This document shows, one piece after another, positions 41,280 through 48,764 of a stretch of 64,000 bases of DNA. Origin of the DNA: Actinocorallia sp. API 0066 (GTDB lineage: Bacteria; Actinomycetota; Actinomycetes; Streptosporangiales; Streptosporangiaceae). A model generated the notes under the pieces. That model did no database searches. It was not told where the DNA came from and saw only the letters and a list, made by a program, of their open reading frames with translations. A program made the position numbers and the translations under genes. The stretch is from NCBI RefSeq assembly GCF_020991275.1, contig NZ_JAJLQY010000004.1:186001-250000 (forward strand), written 5' to 3'. Each line of letters opens with the position of its first letter. Positions within the stretch are counted from its first letter, which is position 1.

Positions 41280-41293
41280 TGGCAGCCGATCCG

Positions 41294-42373
41294 TCAGCAG
41301 ATTCGGGGGAGGGGGTCGCCTACCAGGACGTCGACTATTCGGGTGCCGCCGAAGGTGGTGTTGAGGAGGACCAGGGCGGAGGGGTCCTCGGTCACCCGGC
41401 CTATCTGGGTGGCGTCGGCGGAGAGGGGGTGGGAGCGGAGGGCGGTCAGGGCGGTTTCGGCGGCGGTAGCGGAGACGACAGCTACGAAGCGGCCCTCGCA
41501 GGCCACGTAGAGGGGGTCGATGCCCAGAAGTTCACAGGCGCCCGCGACGGGGGGCTGGACCGGGACGGCCGGTTCGTCGACGGTGATCGTCAGACCGGCG
41601 GCCCTGGCGATCTCGTTGAGGACGGTGGCGACGCCGCCGCGCGTCGCGTCGCGCATCACGCGGACGCCGTCCGGGACGGCGTCGAGCAGCGCCGCGACGG
41701 GCCCGTTCAGGGGCGCGGTGTCGGAGCCGAGGTCGGCGGCGAGGTCGAGTTCACCGCGCGCGAGCATGATGGTGACGCCGTGCTCGCCGATCGGCCCGGA
41801 CACCAGGATCGCGTCGCCGGGCCGTACCGCGCCGGGGCCGAACGTGCCCGGCCGGTCCAGCACCCCGACCCCGGCGGTGGTGATGTAGCACCCGTCGCCC
41901 TTGCCCCGCTGGACGACCTTCGTGTCACCCGTCACGATCGCGACCCCCGCGCGCGCGGCGGCCTCGCCCATCGACGTGGCGATCCGCCGCAGGTCCGCCA
42001 CCGGAAACCCCTCCTCCAGGACAAAAGCGGCGGACAGGTGCGACGGCCGTGCCCCGGACACCGCCAGGTCGTTGACCGTCCCGTTCACCGCGAGGTCCCC
42101 GATGTCGCCGCCGGGGAAGAACACCGGCGACACGACGAAGGAGTCCGTCGTCATGACCAGGCGCGGCCCGCCCGTCCCGAGAGCGACGACGGCGCCGTCC
42201 CCCAGCGCCTCCAGGGCCGGGTTGGCGAAGGCGGTGACGAACACGTCGTCCACAAGGGTCTGGGTGGCCTTGCCGCCCGCCCCGTGCGCGAGCGTGATCC
42301 GCTCCTCGCGGACCTTCGGGGCGCGGCGCCGGGCGCGGGCGATCCGGTCGAGGACCTGCTGTTCGGTGGTCAT
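41294..42373 (-). CDS. hypE: Hydrogenase expression/formation protein HypE
   Basis: 359 aa. It dehydrates the carbamoyl group received from HypF on its C-terminal cysteine to thiocyanate, supplying CN ligands for the NiFe site. The C-terminus ends PRIC with the acceptor Cys as last residue. N-terminal ATP-binding features (ERITLAHGAGGKATQTLVDD, FFPGGDIGDLAVNGTVND, VTGDTKVV) are those of the PurM/AIR synthase-like family. The ATG at 42373 overlaps the hypD stop by 4 nt. Last gene of the long minus-strand hydrogenase operon. Confidence 0.97.
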   Translation of the reverse strand: MTTEQQVLDRIARARRRAPKVREERITLAHGAGGKATQTLVDDVFVTAFANPALEALGDGAVVALGTGGPRLVMTTDSFVVSPVFFPGGDIGDLAVNGTVNDLAVSGARPSHLSAAFVLEEGFPVADLRRIATSMGEAAARAGVAIVTGDTKVVQRGKGDGCYITTAGVGVLDRPGTFGPGAVRPGDAILVSGPIGEHGVTIMLARGELDLAADLGSDTAPLNGPVAALLDAVPDGVRVMRDATRGGVATVLNEIARAAGLTITVDEPAVPVQPPVAGACELLGIDPLYVACEGRFVAVVSATAAETALTALRSHPLSADATQIGRVTEDPSALVLLNTTFGGTRIVDVLVGDPLPRIC

Positions 42374-43497
42374 GCGTGGGTCGCCTCCCGGACGCGGTCC
42401 CTGGTGAACCGCCCGTAGTTGTAGTAGGCGGCGCAGGCCCCTTCGGAGGAGACCATGCACGTGCCGATGGGTGTCTCCGGGGTGCAGGCGGTGCCGAACA
42501 CCTTGCACTCCCACGGCTTGATGACGCCCTTGAGGACCTCGCCGCACTGGCACGCCTTGGGGTCGGCGACCCGGATGCCGGGCAGCGCGAACACCTTCTC
42601 GGCGTCGTGCGCGGCGTACTCGTCGCGCAGCCGGAGCGCGGAGTGGGAGATGAAGCCGAGGCCGCGCCACTCGAAGTGCGGCCGCAGCTCCATGGTCGTG
42701 GCGATGGCCTCCAGCGCGCGTGTGTTGCCCTCCCACGGGACGACGCGCGTGTACTGGTTCTCCACCTCGCACCGGCCGTCCGTGAGCTGCTGGAGCAGCA
42801 TGGCGACGGATTGCAGCAGGTCGAGCGGCTCGAACCCCGCGCAGACGAGCGGCCTGCCGTACCGCTCGGCGATGAACTCGTAAGGCCGACAGCCGATGAC
42901 TGTCGAGACGTGGCCGGGCCCGAGGAACCCGTCGAGCCGCAGGTCCGGCGAGTCGAGGATCGCCTTGATCGCCGGAATGATGGTGACGTGGTTGCAGAAG
43001 ACCGAGAAGTTGGCGATCCCCTCGGCGGCGGCCCGCAGCACCGTGACGGCCGTGGACGGCGCGGTCGTCTCGAATCCGATGGCCATGAACACCACACGCC
43101 GGTCCGGGTTCTCCCGGGCGATCTTGAGCGCGTCCAGCGGCGAGTAGACCATCCGGATGTCCGCGCCCTCGGCCTTCGCGTCCAGGAACGAGCCCGTGCC
43201 TCCGGGCACCCGCAGCATGTCGCCGAACGAGGTGAGGATGACGTCCGGCTCATGGGCGATCGCGATGGCGTCGTCCACCCGGCCCATCGGGATGACGCAC
43301 ACCGGGCAGCCGGGCCCGTGGACCAGCTCGACGGCCTCGGGCAGGTGGTCTTCGATCCCGTGCTTGTAGATGGTGTGGGTGTGGCCGCCGCACACCTCCA
43401 TGAACTTGTAGTGCCTGCCGGGTTCGCACAGCGCGGCGATCCGCCCCGACAGCGCCCGTGCCTTGTCCGCGTCGCGGTACTCGTCGACGAACCGCAT
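42370..43497 (-). CDS. hypD: Hydrogenase formation protein HypD
   Basis: 375 aa. An Fe-S protein forming the HypC-HypD scaffold on which Fe(CN)2CO is built. Conserved motifs: FMEVCGGHTHTIYKHGIEDH, HGPGCPVCVIPMGRVD, GFETTAPSTA, VIGCRPYEF, and C-terminal cluster cysteines in ACQCGEVLKG, ECKVFGTACTPETPIGTCM. The length is normal. It starts ATG 43497, 28 nt after hypC, and overlaps hypE by 4 nt. Confidence 0.97.
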   Translation of the reverse strand: MRFVDEYRDADKARALSGRIAALCEPGRHYKFMEVCGGHTHTIYKHGIEDHLPEAVELVHGPGCPVCVIPMGRVDDAIAIAHEPDVILTSFGDMLRVPGGTGSFLDAKAEGADIRMVYSPLDALKIARENPDRRVVFMAIGFETTAPSTAVTVLRAAAEGIANFSVFCNHVTIIPAIKAILDSPDLRLDGFLGPGHVSTVIGCRPYEFIAERYGRPLVCAGFEPLDLLQSVAMLLQQLTDGRCEVENQYTRVVPWEGNTRALEAIATTMELRPHFEWRGLGFISHSALRLRDEYAAHDAEKVFALPGIRVADPKACQCGEVLKGVIKPWECKVFGTACTPETPIGTCMVSSEGACAAYYNYGRFTRDRVREATHA

Positions 43498-43525
43498 GCC
43501 CCCGCGCCCCCTCGGTCCCTAGATG

Positions 43526-43798
43526 TCAGGTGATGTCGGATTCGGCGAGCGCGTCGAGCTCGTCGGTGTACGCCTGGCCCAGCCCCTCAAGGAGCTTGAG
43601 CGTCGCGGCCGCCTCCGCCTCGTCGATCCTCGACATGGCGAAGCCGACGTGCACGAGCACCCAGTCGCCGGGCCGCACGCCGTCCGGGCCGAGCAGCCCC
43701 ACGCTGATGGGCCGCCGCACCCCGGCGACCTCGACGAGGGCGAGGTCCTCCCGGTCCGGCAGGAGTTCCACGATCTCCCCTGGAATGCCCAAGCACAT
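43526..43798 (-). CDS. hypC: Hydrogenase assembly chaperone HypC (canonical)
   Basis: 90 aa beginning MCLGIPGEIVELLPDREDLA; Cys2 is the ligand used to bind the iron precursor with HypD and to contact the large subunit. The OB-fold core DWVLVHVGFAMSRIDEAEA is typical. In this operon it precedes hypD and hypE, so the CN/CO assembly module is contiguous. A second, divergent HypC-like protein is encoded on the plus arm at 37.9 kb. Confidence 0.96.
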   Translation of the reverse strand: MCLGIPGEIVELLPDREDLALVEVAGVRRPISVGLLGPDGVRPGDWVLVHVGFAMSRIDEAEAAATLKLLEGLGQAYTDELDALAESDIT

Positions 43799-43813
43799 CG
43801 GCTCTGCCGCCTC

Positions 43814-43927
43814 TCACATCCGCCTCATCCTGAGGTAGCGCCGCAGCGCCGGAAGCTCCTTCACGAACACCGTCAGCGCGACGGCCGTCATCAGCGCGGC
43901 CATCACGATCCAGAGTCGTCGCACCAC
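43814..43927 (-). CDS. Small 37-aa membrane protein in the hydrogenase operon
   Basis: Sequence VVRRLWIVMAALMTAVALTV then FVKELPALRRYLRMRRM: one hydrophobic span with a positive N-terminus and a strongly basic C-terminus. GGAAGGGGGAC lies directly before the two GTG codons (43927, 43924). It overlaps the end of the preceding gene by 25 nt and is followed 15 nt on by hypC. Short proteins of this shape recur in actinobacterial hydrogenase clusters (DUF6893-like, by recollection). A role as a membrane tether is inference. Confidence 0.7.
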   Translation of the reverse strand: MVRRLWIVMAALMTAVALTVFVKELPALRRYLRMRRM

Positions 43928-44499
43928 CGTCCCCCTTCCCCGAGGCGGGTGAAGAACGCCTCGATCTCCGGCCCGACCAGGGAGCCCCCGGACAGGCCCT
44001 TCCAGGTGCCGCGCACGACGGCCACCAGCCGGTGGCAGTCGGTGACGGGCACGAGCCACTGCTCGTCGGCCCCGCGCAGCGTGTTGACGAGCAGCGCTTC
44101 CACTCTCGGCGCGAGCCCCGCGAGCGGCGGGCAGGCGGCGACGGCGGCCGACCACGCCTCGGGGTCCACCTCCCAGCCGGTGGCCCCGGCCGGGCTGGGA
44201 TACCGGGCGGTGACGGCGCCGTCGTGGCCCACGGTGAAGAACGCGAGGCCGACCGGGACGCCGAGGTCGGCGGCGCGCAGCCCGGTCAGCCGGACGCGCC
44301 GCTCCGGCACCGGCCGGTAGTGCCCGGTGCCCTCCCCGAACAGCAGGACACACGCCCTGCACGCGCACAGGAGCCCGTCGTCCCGCTCGTCCAGGACGTG
44401 CGGATGTTCCGCGCCGACGGGCGTGCCGCACAGCCCGCACGTCTCGGCCTGCGGCGCGGCGGCCCGGCGCATGAGCCGGTCGAGCGTCCGCCAGCTCAC
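43903..44499 (-). CDS. Zinc-ribbon protein of unknown function (DUF5947-like) in the hydrogenase operon
   Basis: 198 aa. Near the N-terminus C21-x2-C24 (ETCGLCGTP) and C47-x2-C50 (CACRACVLLF) form a zinc-ribbon-like pair, with H32 and H34 between. The rest (LGVPVGLAFFTVGHDGAVTA, WEVDPEAWSAAV, TDCHRLVAVVRGTWKGLSGG) has no known catalytic motif. GTG 44499 is preceded by GGGGAGGACCGCC and overlaps the NifU-like gene stop by 4 nt. The name DUF5947 is from recollection of similar genes beside group 1h hydrogenases; function may be cofactor delivery or assembly, but is unknown. Confidence 0.82.
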   Translation of the reverse strand: MSWRTLDRLMRRAAAPQAETCGLCGTPVGAEHPHVLDERDDGLLCACRACVLLFGEGTGHYRPVPERRVRLTGLRAADLGVPVGLAFFTVGHDGAVTARYPSPAGATGWEVDPEAWSAAVAACPPLAGLAPRVEALLVNTLRGADEQWLVPVTDCHRLVAVVRGTWKGLSGGSLVGPEIEAFFTRLGEGGRWCDDSGS

Positions 44500-45008
44500 G
44501 GCGGTCCTCCCCGCAGCGCCTCCACGGGGACGAACGCGGGCTCGCCGCTGCGCAGGTCGACCGACGCGAGTTCGGGCGCGGTGGCCAGCACCGCGTCCCG
44601 TACCACGTCCTCCAGCGGCCCGCTGCCGCACCCACGCGCCCCGCTAAGCCGGATCCGCGCGACGTCCCCCGCGACGCCCTCAAGCCGCGCCTCAGCCCCG
44701 CCGAGGACCGGCCGGAGCCGGGCCAGCGCCCGCTCGATCCGGGTCTCCAGCGGCTCGGGGTGGACGCCGTGCAGCACGAGCAGGTGCCCGACGAGCTCGT
44801 CGGCGGCGAGCGCGTCGCAGAGCGCCCGCTCCCCGCCGATCCGGTCGACGACGCGGGCCAGCGCCTCCCCGTACACCTGGGTGAGGAGGGCGACGGCGTC
44901 CAGCGCGCGGGCGGCGGTCGCGCCCGGCATCGCCTCCAGCGCGCCGACCTCCGCCTCGATCCCCGCGAGCCGTTCGGCGACCGCCTCGTCGTCGAGCCGC
45001 TCACCCAT
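44496..45008 (-). CDS. NifU C-terminal-like protein lacking the CxxC pair
   Basis: 170 aa. The C-terminal half aligns in pattern with the NifU/Nfu scaffold domain (VAGDVARIRLSGARGCGSGP, LEDVVRDAVLATAPELASVD), which normally carries C-x2-C for a transient Fe-S cluster; here only one cysteine (ARGCGSG) remains. The N-terminal half is a helical region not seen in Nfu. It starts 8 nt inside the large-subunit gene. Such proteins co-occur with group 1h hydrogenases. A scaffold or delivery role for the small subunit's unusual cluster is possible; without CxxC classical scaffolding is doubtful. Confidence 0.8.
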   Translation of the reverse strand: MGERLDDEAVAERLAGIEAEVGALEAMPGATAARALDAVALLTQVYGEALARVVDRIGGERALCDALAADELVGHLLVLHGVHPEPLETRIERALARLRPVLGGAEARLEGVAGDVARIRLSGARGCGSGPLEDVVRDAVLATAPELASVDLRSGEPAFVPVEALRGGPP

Positions 45009-46797
45009 GGGTGGCGCCGAACATCGGCGAGTGCGTCTTCTTCAGCGTCCTGCCCTTGCCGAGGTACATGTGGACGCCGCAGGGCAGGCACGGGTCGAAG
45101 CTGCGGACGGCCCGCATGATGTCCACGCCCCTGAAGTCCTCCTGGCCGTTCTCCTCGAAGATCGGCATGTCCTGGACGGCGTCCTCGTACGGGCCGGGCG
45201 TGCCGAAGCTGTCGCGCGGGCTGCCGTTCCACGGCGTCGGCGGGTACGGGTGGTAGTTGGCGATCTTGCCGTCGCGCACCACGAGGTGGTGGGACAGCAC
45301 ACCGCGCACCGCCTCGTGGAAGCCGCAGCCGATGGCCTCGTCCGGCACCTTGAACGGCTCGAAGACCTTCGTGTCGCCCGCCTTGACGAGCTTCAGCGCC
45401 TCCTCCACGAAGTGGACGGCCATCGCGGCCGCGTACGCCACGAAGTAGGAGCGCGCCCGGTTCCGCTCAAGCGCGTTGGACCACAGCGGGATCCGCCACT
45501 CCAGCGTCGTCTCCGGCAGCTCCGTGCCGCGCGGCAGCGAGATCCGGACGCTGGAACCGGTGGACCGCACGTACGGGGTGTCGACCATGCCCGCGAGGGC
45601 CGTCGTGTAGAGGCGGGCGAAGGCGCCGCCGCCCGTGTCGAGCGCGAGGTGGTCGCCGGTGGCCTTGTCGTACCAGCGGGGGCTCATCACCCAGCTGTAC
45701 TTGCCTTCGAAGTCGCGCTTCTGCGGCGCGGGGGTCGTCGTCTGGTTCCACGGGTGGCGCATGTCCACCGGGTTGCCGAGCGGGTCGCGGTCGACGAACT
45801 TCTCGCCGCCCTCCCAGTCGTCGTAGTAGGAGCTGCCCAGAAGGATGCGGATGCCGAGGTTGATGTCCACCAGGTTGGTCGTGAGCAGCTGGCCGTCCAC
45901 GACGACGCCGGGCGTGACGTACATGGCCTTGCCCCACGTGTCCATCGTCTCGTACCGGTAGTCGACGACGTTCGGGTCCTGGAAGGAGCCCCAACAGCCC
46001 AGCATGACCCTTCGACGGCCGACCTCCTCGTAACCGGGCAGCGCCTCGTAGAAGAAGTCGAAGACGTCGTCGTTCATCGCGACGGACTTCTTGAAGAAGT
46101 CCACGACCCGCATCAGCCGCGTCAGGTAGTCGGTGAAGACCGACGGATTCGGGATGGTGCCGACGCCGCCCGGATAGACCGTCGACGGGTGCACGTGCCT
46201 GCCTTCCATGAGGCAGAACATCTCCCGGGTGACCCGGCTTATCTTCAGCGACTCCTTGTAGACCTCGCCTTCGAACGGGTTGAACGCCTCCATGATGTCG
46301 CCGATCGTCCGGTATCCGTGGATCGCGGAGTTCGGCGCGGCGGTCTCCCTGGCCCGGCGCAGCACGCTCGGGTTGGTGTCCTTGACCATCGCCTCGCAGT
46401 AGTCCACAAAGACGAGGTTGTCCTGGAAGATCGTGTGGTCGAACATGTACTCGGCGGCCTCGCCGAGGTTGATGATCCACTCGGCGAGCGGCGGGTTCTT
46501 GATCCCGTAGGCCATGTTCTGCGCGTACACCGAGCACGTCGTGTGGTTGTCGCCGCAGATCCCGCAGATCCGGCTGGTGATGAACCCGGCGTCGCGCGGG
46601 TCCTTGCCGCGCATGAAGACCGAGTAGCCGCGGAACATCGACGACGTCGCGTGGCACTCGGCCACCCTCCGGTTCGCGAAGTCGATCTTGGTGTAGACGC
46701 CGAGGTTCCCGACGATGCGCGTGATCGGGTCCCAGGACATCTCCACGAGCTGGCCCGGCCTGGTCTGCCGGGCCGCCCTCGGATCGGTGATGGCCAT
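45001..46797 (-). CDS. hhyL: [NiFe] hydrogenase large subunit, group 1h-type (high-affinity uptake)
   Basis: 598 aa catalytic subunit holding the Ni-Fe(CN)2CO site. L1 motif RICGICGDNHTTC with Cys78 and Cys81; L2 motif DPCLPCGVH with Cys570, Cys573 and His576. Twenty-two residues follow His576 and should be removed by the maturation protease encoded three genes upstream. The opening EMSWDPITRIVGNLGVYTKI and overall features match actinobacterial group 1h (former group 5) enzymes that oxidise atmospheric H2. It starts 27 nt after the small-subunit gene and overlaps the NifU-like gene by 8 nt. Confidence 0.96.
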   Translation of the reverse strand: MAITDPRAARQTRPGQLVEMSWDPITRIVGNLGVYTKIDFANRRVAECHATSSMFRGYSVFMRGKDPRDAGFITSRICGICGDNHTTCSVYAQNMAYGIKNPPLAEWIINLGEAAEYMFDHTIFQDNLVFVDYCEAMVKDTNPSVLRRARETAAPNSAIHGYRTIGDIMEAFNPFEGEVYKESLKISRVTREMFCLMEGRHVHPSTVYPGGVGTIPNPSVFTDYLTRLMRVVDFFKKSVAMNDDVFDFFYEALPGYEEVGRRRVMLGCWGSFQDPNVVDYRYETMDTWGKAMYVTPGVVVDGQLLTTNLVDINLGIRILLGSSYYDDWEGGEKFVDRDPLGNPVDMRHPWNQTTTPAPQKRDFEGKYSWVMSPRWYDKATGDHLALDTGGGAFARLYTTALAGMVDTPYVRSTGSSVRISLPRGTELPETTLEWRIPLWSNALERNRARSYFVAYAAAMAVHFVEEALKLVKAGDTKVFEPFKVPDEAIGCGFHEAVRGVLSHHLVVRDGKIANYHPYPPTPWNGSPRDSFGTPGPYEDAVQDMPIFEENGQEDFRGVDIMRAVRSFDPCLPCGVHMYLGKGRTLKKTHSPMFGATHG

Positions 46798-46824
46798 CGG
46801 TGGTCCTTCCGTGGGTCGGGCGGC

Positions 46825-47889
46825 TCAGTGCCGCGTGGCCTGCCGGTGGTAGCCGCTGGTGAGCTTGTCGCCCGGGTGCCGCCACTTCGGCTCCCGGTTG
46901 GCCGTGTGGTTGGTGAGCGCGCGCATCCGCCGGATGAACGCCCCGTACGGCTTGATGAGCGTGGACGACAGGGACGCGCCCGGAGGCATGTCCATGAAGG
47001 GCATGAACTTGTCCGGGAACCCCGGCATGGTGCAGGCGATGCAGATGCCTCCGACGTTCGGGCAGCCCCCGATCCCGGCCATCCACCCGCGCTTGGGCAC
47101 GTTGCAGTTGACGACCGGCCCCCAGCACCCGTCCTGCACCAGGCACTTGGAGGAGTTGTAGTCCGGCGCGAAGTCTCCCTGCTCGTAGGAGGCCGCCCTG
47201 TCGCATCCGTCGTGGACGGTCTGCCCGAACAGCCACGTGGGCCGTCCGAGGTCGTCCAGCGGAGGCACCGGCGCGGAACCCGCCGCGTAGTAGAGCAGCC
47301 AGGTCAGCGACTCCATGAAGTTGTCGGGCTGGACCGGGCAGCCGGGGATGTTGATGATCGGCAGGCCGCCCGCCGAGCGGAAGTCGGCGCCCAGGTAGTC
47401 CATGAGGCCCATCGACCCCGTCGGGTTGCCCTCCATCGCGTGGATGCCGCCGAACGTCGCGCAGGTACCGACGGCGACGACGGCGAACGCGCGCGGCGCC
47501 AGCGCGTCGATCCAGTGGTCGAGGGTGAGCGGCTCCCCGGTGACGAGGTCGTTGCCGAACGACGTCCAGTAGCCGTCCCCGTTGATCCGCTCGTTGGGGA
47601 CGGAGCCCTCCAGCACAAAGATGAACGGCGTGAGCTCGTCGGACGCCGCGGCCCGGAACGGGCCGAGGAACTCCTCGCCGCCGAGCGTCGGCGACAGCAC
47701 CTTGTTGTGCAGGTGCACCTTCGGCAGTCCCGGGATGAGGCCGGTGATGACGTCCTCGATGGCGGGCTGCGCGGCGGCGGTGATCGACACGGTGTCGCCG
47801 TCGCAGCTCATGCCCTCGGAGATCCACAGCACGTGGATCTCGCTGATCCCCTCGCGGGCCGTCTCGTCCCGCGTCGTAGCGGTGCTCAT
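46825..47889 (-). CDS. hhyS: [NiFe] hydrogenase small subunit, group 1h-type with Cys/Asp proximal cluster ligation
   Basis: 354 aa electron-transfer subunit. The N-terminus reads HVLWISEGMSCDGDTVSITA: Cys29 and Asp32 occupy the place of the usual CxxC, the three-Cys-one-Asp proximal [4Fe-4S] pattern of group 1h enzymes linked to oxygen tolerance. Further ligands are visible in VAVGTCATFGG, NIPGCPVQPDN, VHDGCDRAA, SKCLVQDGCWGPVVNC and GGCPNVGGICIACTMPGFPDK. There is no twin-arginine signal, so the enzyme is cytoplasmic or membrane-associated from inside. ATG 47889, 13 nt after hypA. Confidence 0.96.
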   Translation of the reverse strand: MSTATTRDETAREGISEIHVLWISEGMSCDGDTVSITAAAQPAIEDVITGLIPGLPKVHLHNKVLSPTLGGEEFLGPFRAAASDELTPFIFVLEGSVPNERINGDGYWTSFGNDLVTGEPLTLDHWIDALAPRAFAVVAVGTCATFGGIHAMEGNPTGSMGLMDYLGADFRSAGGLPIINIPGCPVQPDNFMESLTWLLYYAAGSAPVPPLDDLGRPTWLFGQTVHDGCDRAASYEQGDFAPDYNSSKCLVQDGCWGPVVNCNVPKRGWMAGIGGCPNVGGICIACTMPGFPDKFMPFMDMPPGASLSSTLIKPYGAFIRRMRALTNHTANREPKWRHPGDKLTSGYHRQATRH

Positions 47890-47902
47890 GGCACGCCTCC
47901 CC

Positions 47903-48259
47903 TCACCCGCCGGTCCCGGCGGGCTCGTCCACGGTGATCGACTCCAGGAACGCCTCCTCCTCCCCGGTCGCCTCCACGTCCAGCGCGCCGCAGTGCGCGC
48001 AGGCGGTCAGGCCCAGCGCGCCGTCGGCCCTGCCCTCGGTGCCGCAGGCGCGGCAGCGCACCTCGGCGAGCTCCTGCACCAGCTCCACCGACGCGTCGGC
48101 GGCGAGTGTCCCGGCCGCCGCCATGCGGAAGCCCTGCTCGATCACGGCGGGGTCCACCGGATGGCCGGTGACGCGCACCCGCACCGCGCGCACCCTCCGG
48201 TCGCCCGCGCGCTTCAGCGCCGCCTCGACGATCCCCTCGCACAGTCCCAGTTCATGCAC
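47903..48259 (-). CDS. hypA: Hydrogenase nickel incorporation protein HypA
   Basis: 118 aa. It delivers nickel to the large subunit. The start GTG 48259 gives V/M-His2-Glu3 (MHELGLCEGIVEA), the N-terminal nickel site; an upstream extension lacks it. The zinc site has Cys69, Cys72, Cys87 and Cys90 (CRAC...CAHC). It overlaps the protease gene by 8 nt. HypB, the GTPase that usually accompanies HypA, is not present in this window. Confidence 0.95.
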   Translation of the reverse strand: MHELGLCEGIVEAALKRAGDRRVRAVRVRVTGHPVDPAVIEQGFRMAAAGTLAADASVELVQELAEVRCRACGTEGRADGALGLTACAHCGALDVEATGEEEAFLESITVDEPAGTGG

Positions 48260-48764
48260 CGGCCGGTTCCTCTCGTTCCGTCCGCGCCGCTTCGGCGCGG
48301 GCCACGTCACCTACCAGGCGGACCGCCTCGTCCACCGCCGCCCGCACGGGCTCGGACAAGCCCATGCCCTCCTCCAGCGACGCCGGGCGGCAGCCGACCA
48401 CAAGGACCCGGTCCACCTCGCCGCCGAGCCTGCGCAGCAGCCGCAGCACGGCGAGCGGATGCATGCCGTGCGCGTCCACCGCCGCGTCGTCGTCCGCGCC
48501 CAGGTCGTCGGCGCCGACCTCAAGGACGGCGAGGGTTCCGGGCGGGCCTTCCAGCGGCACGGCGTCGACCATGACGAGGGTGTCCGTGGTGCCTTCCAGG
48601 AGTTCGTAAGCGAGGTGGACGCCTCTGATGCCGTAGTCCACGGCGCGGACACCTTCCGGCAGGGTGGCCGGGTCGATCCCGCGCAGCACGTCGACGCCGA
48701 ACCCGTCGTCGCCCAGGAAGACGTTGCCTATGCCCGCCACCAGGACGCGGCGTGACGCGCTCAT
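48252..48764 (-). CDS. Hydrogenase maturation protease (HybD/HyaD type)
   Basis: 170-aa endopeptidase that removes the large-subunit C-terminal extension once nickel is bound. Metal-sensing residues match HybD: acid at GIGNVFLGDDGFGVDVL (Asp20), Asp67 in LVMVDAVPLEG, and His99 in DAHGMHPLAV. The ATG 48764 overlaps the preceding gene stop by 4 nt. The target should be the extension after His576 of the adjacent large subunit. Confidence 0.95.
   Translation of the reverse strand: MSASRRVLVAGIGNVFLGDDGFGVDVLRGIDPATLPEGVRAVDYGIRGVHLAYELLEGTTDTLVMVDAVPLEGPPGTLAVLEVGADDLGADDDAAVDAHGMHPLAVLRLLRRLGGEVDRVLVVGCRPASLEEGMGLSEPVRAAVDEAVRLVGDVARAEAARTEREEPAGA

Noticed and set aside
41116-41293. CRISPR-like array in the hypF/hypE spacer
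   Set aside because: The three repeats are imperfect, unevenly spaced (101 and 56 nt) and include hypF coding sequence; no cas genes.
44032-47937. 1301-aa plus-strand ORF over the hydrogenase genes
   Set aside because: Entirely antisense to hhyL, hhyS and accessory genes with clear motifs; typical high-GC shadow frame.
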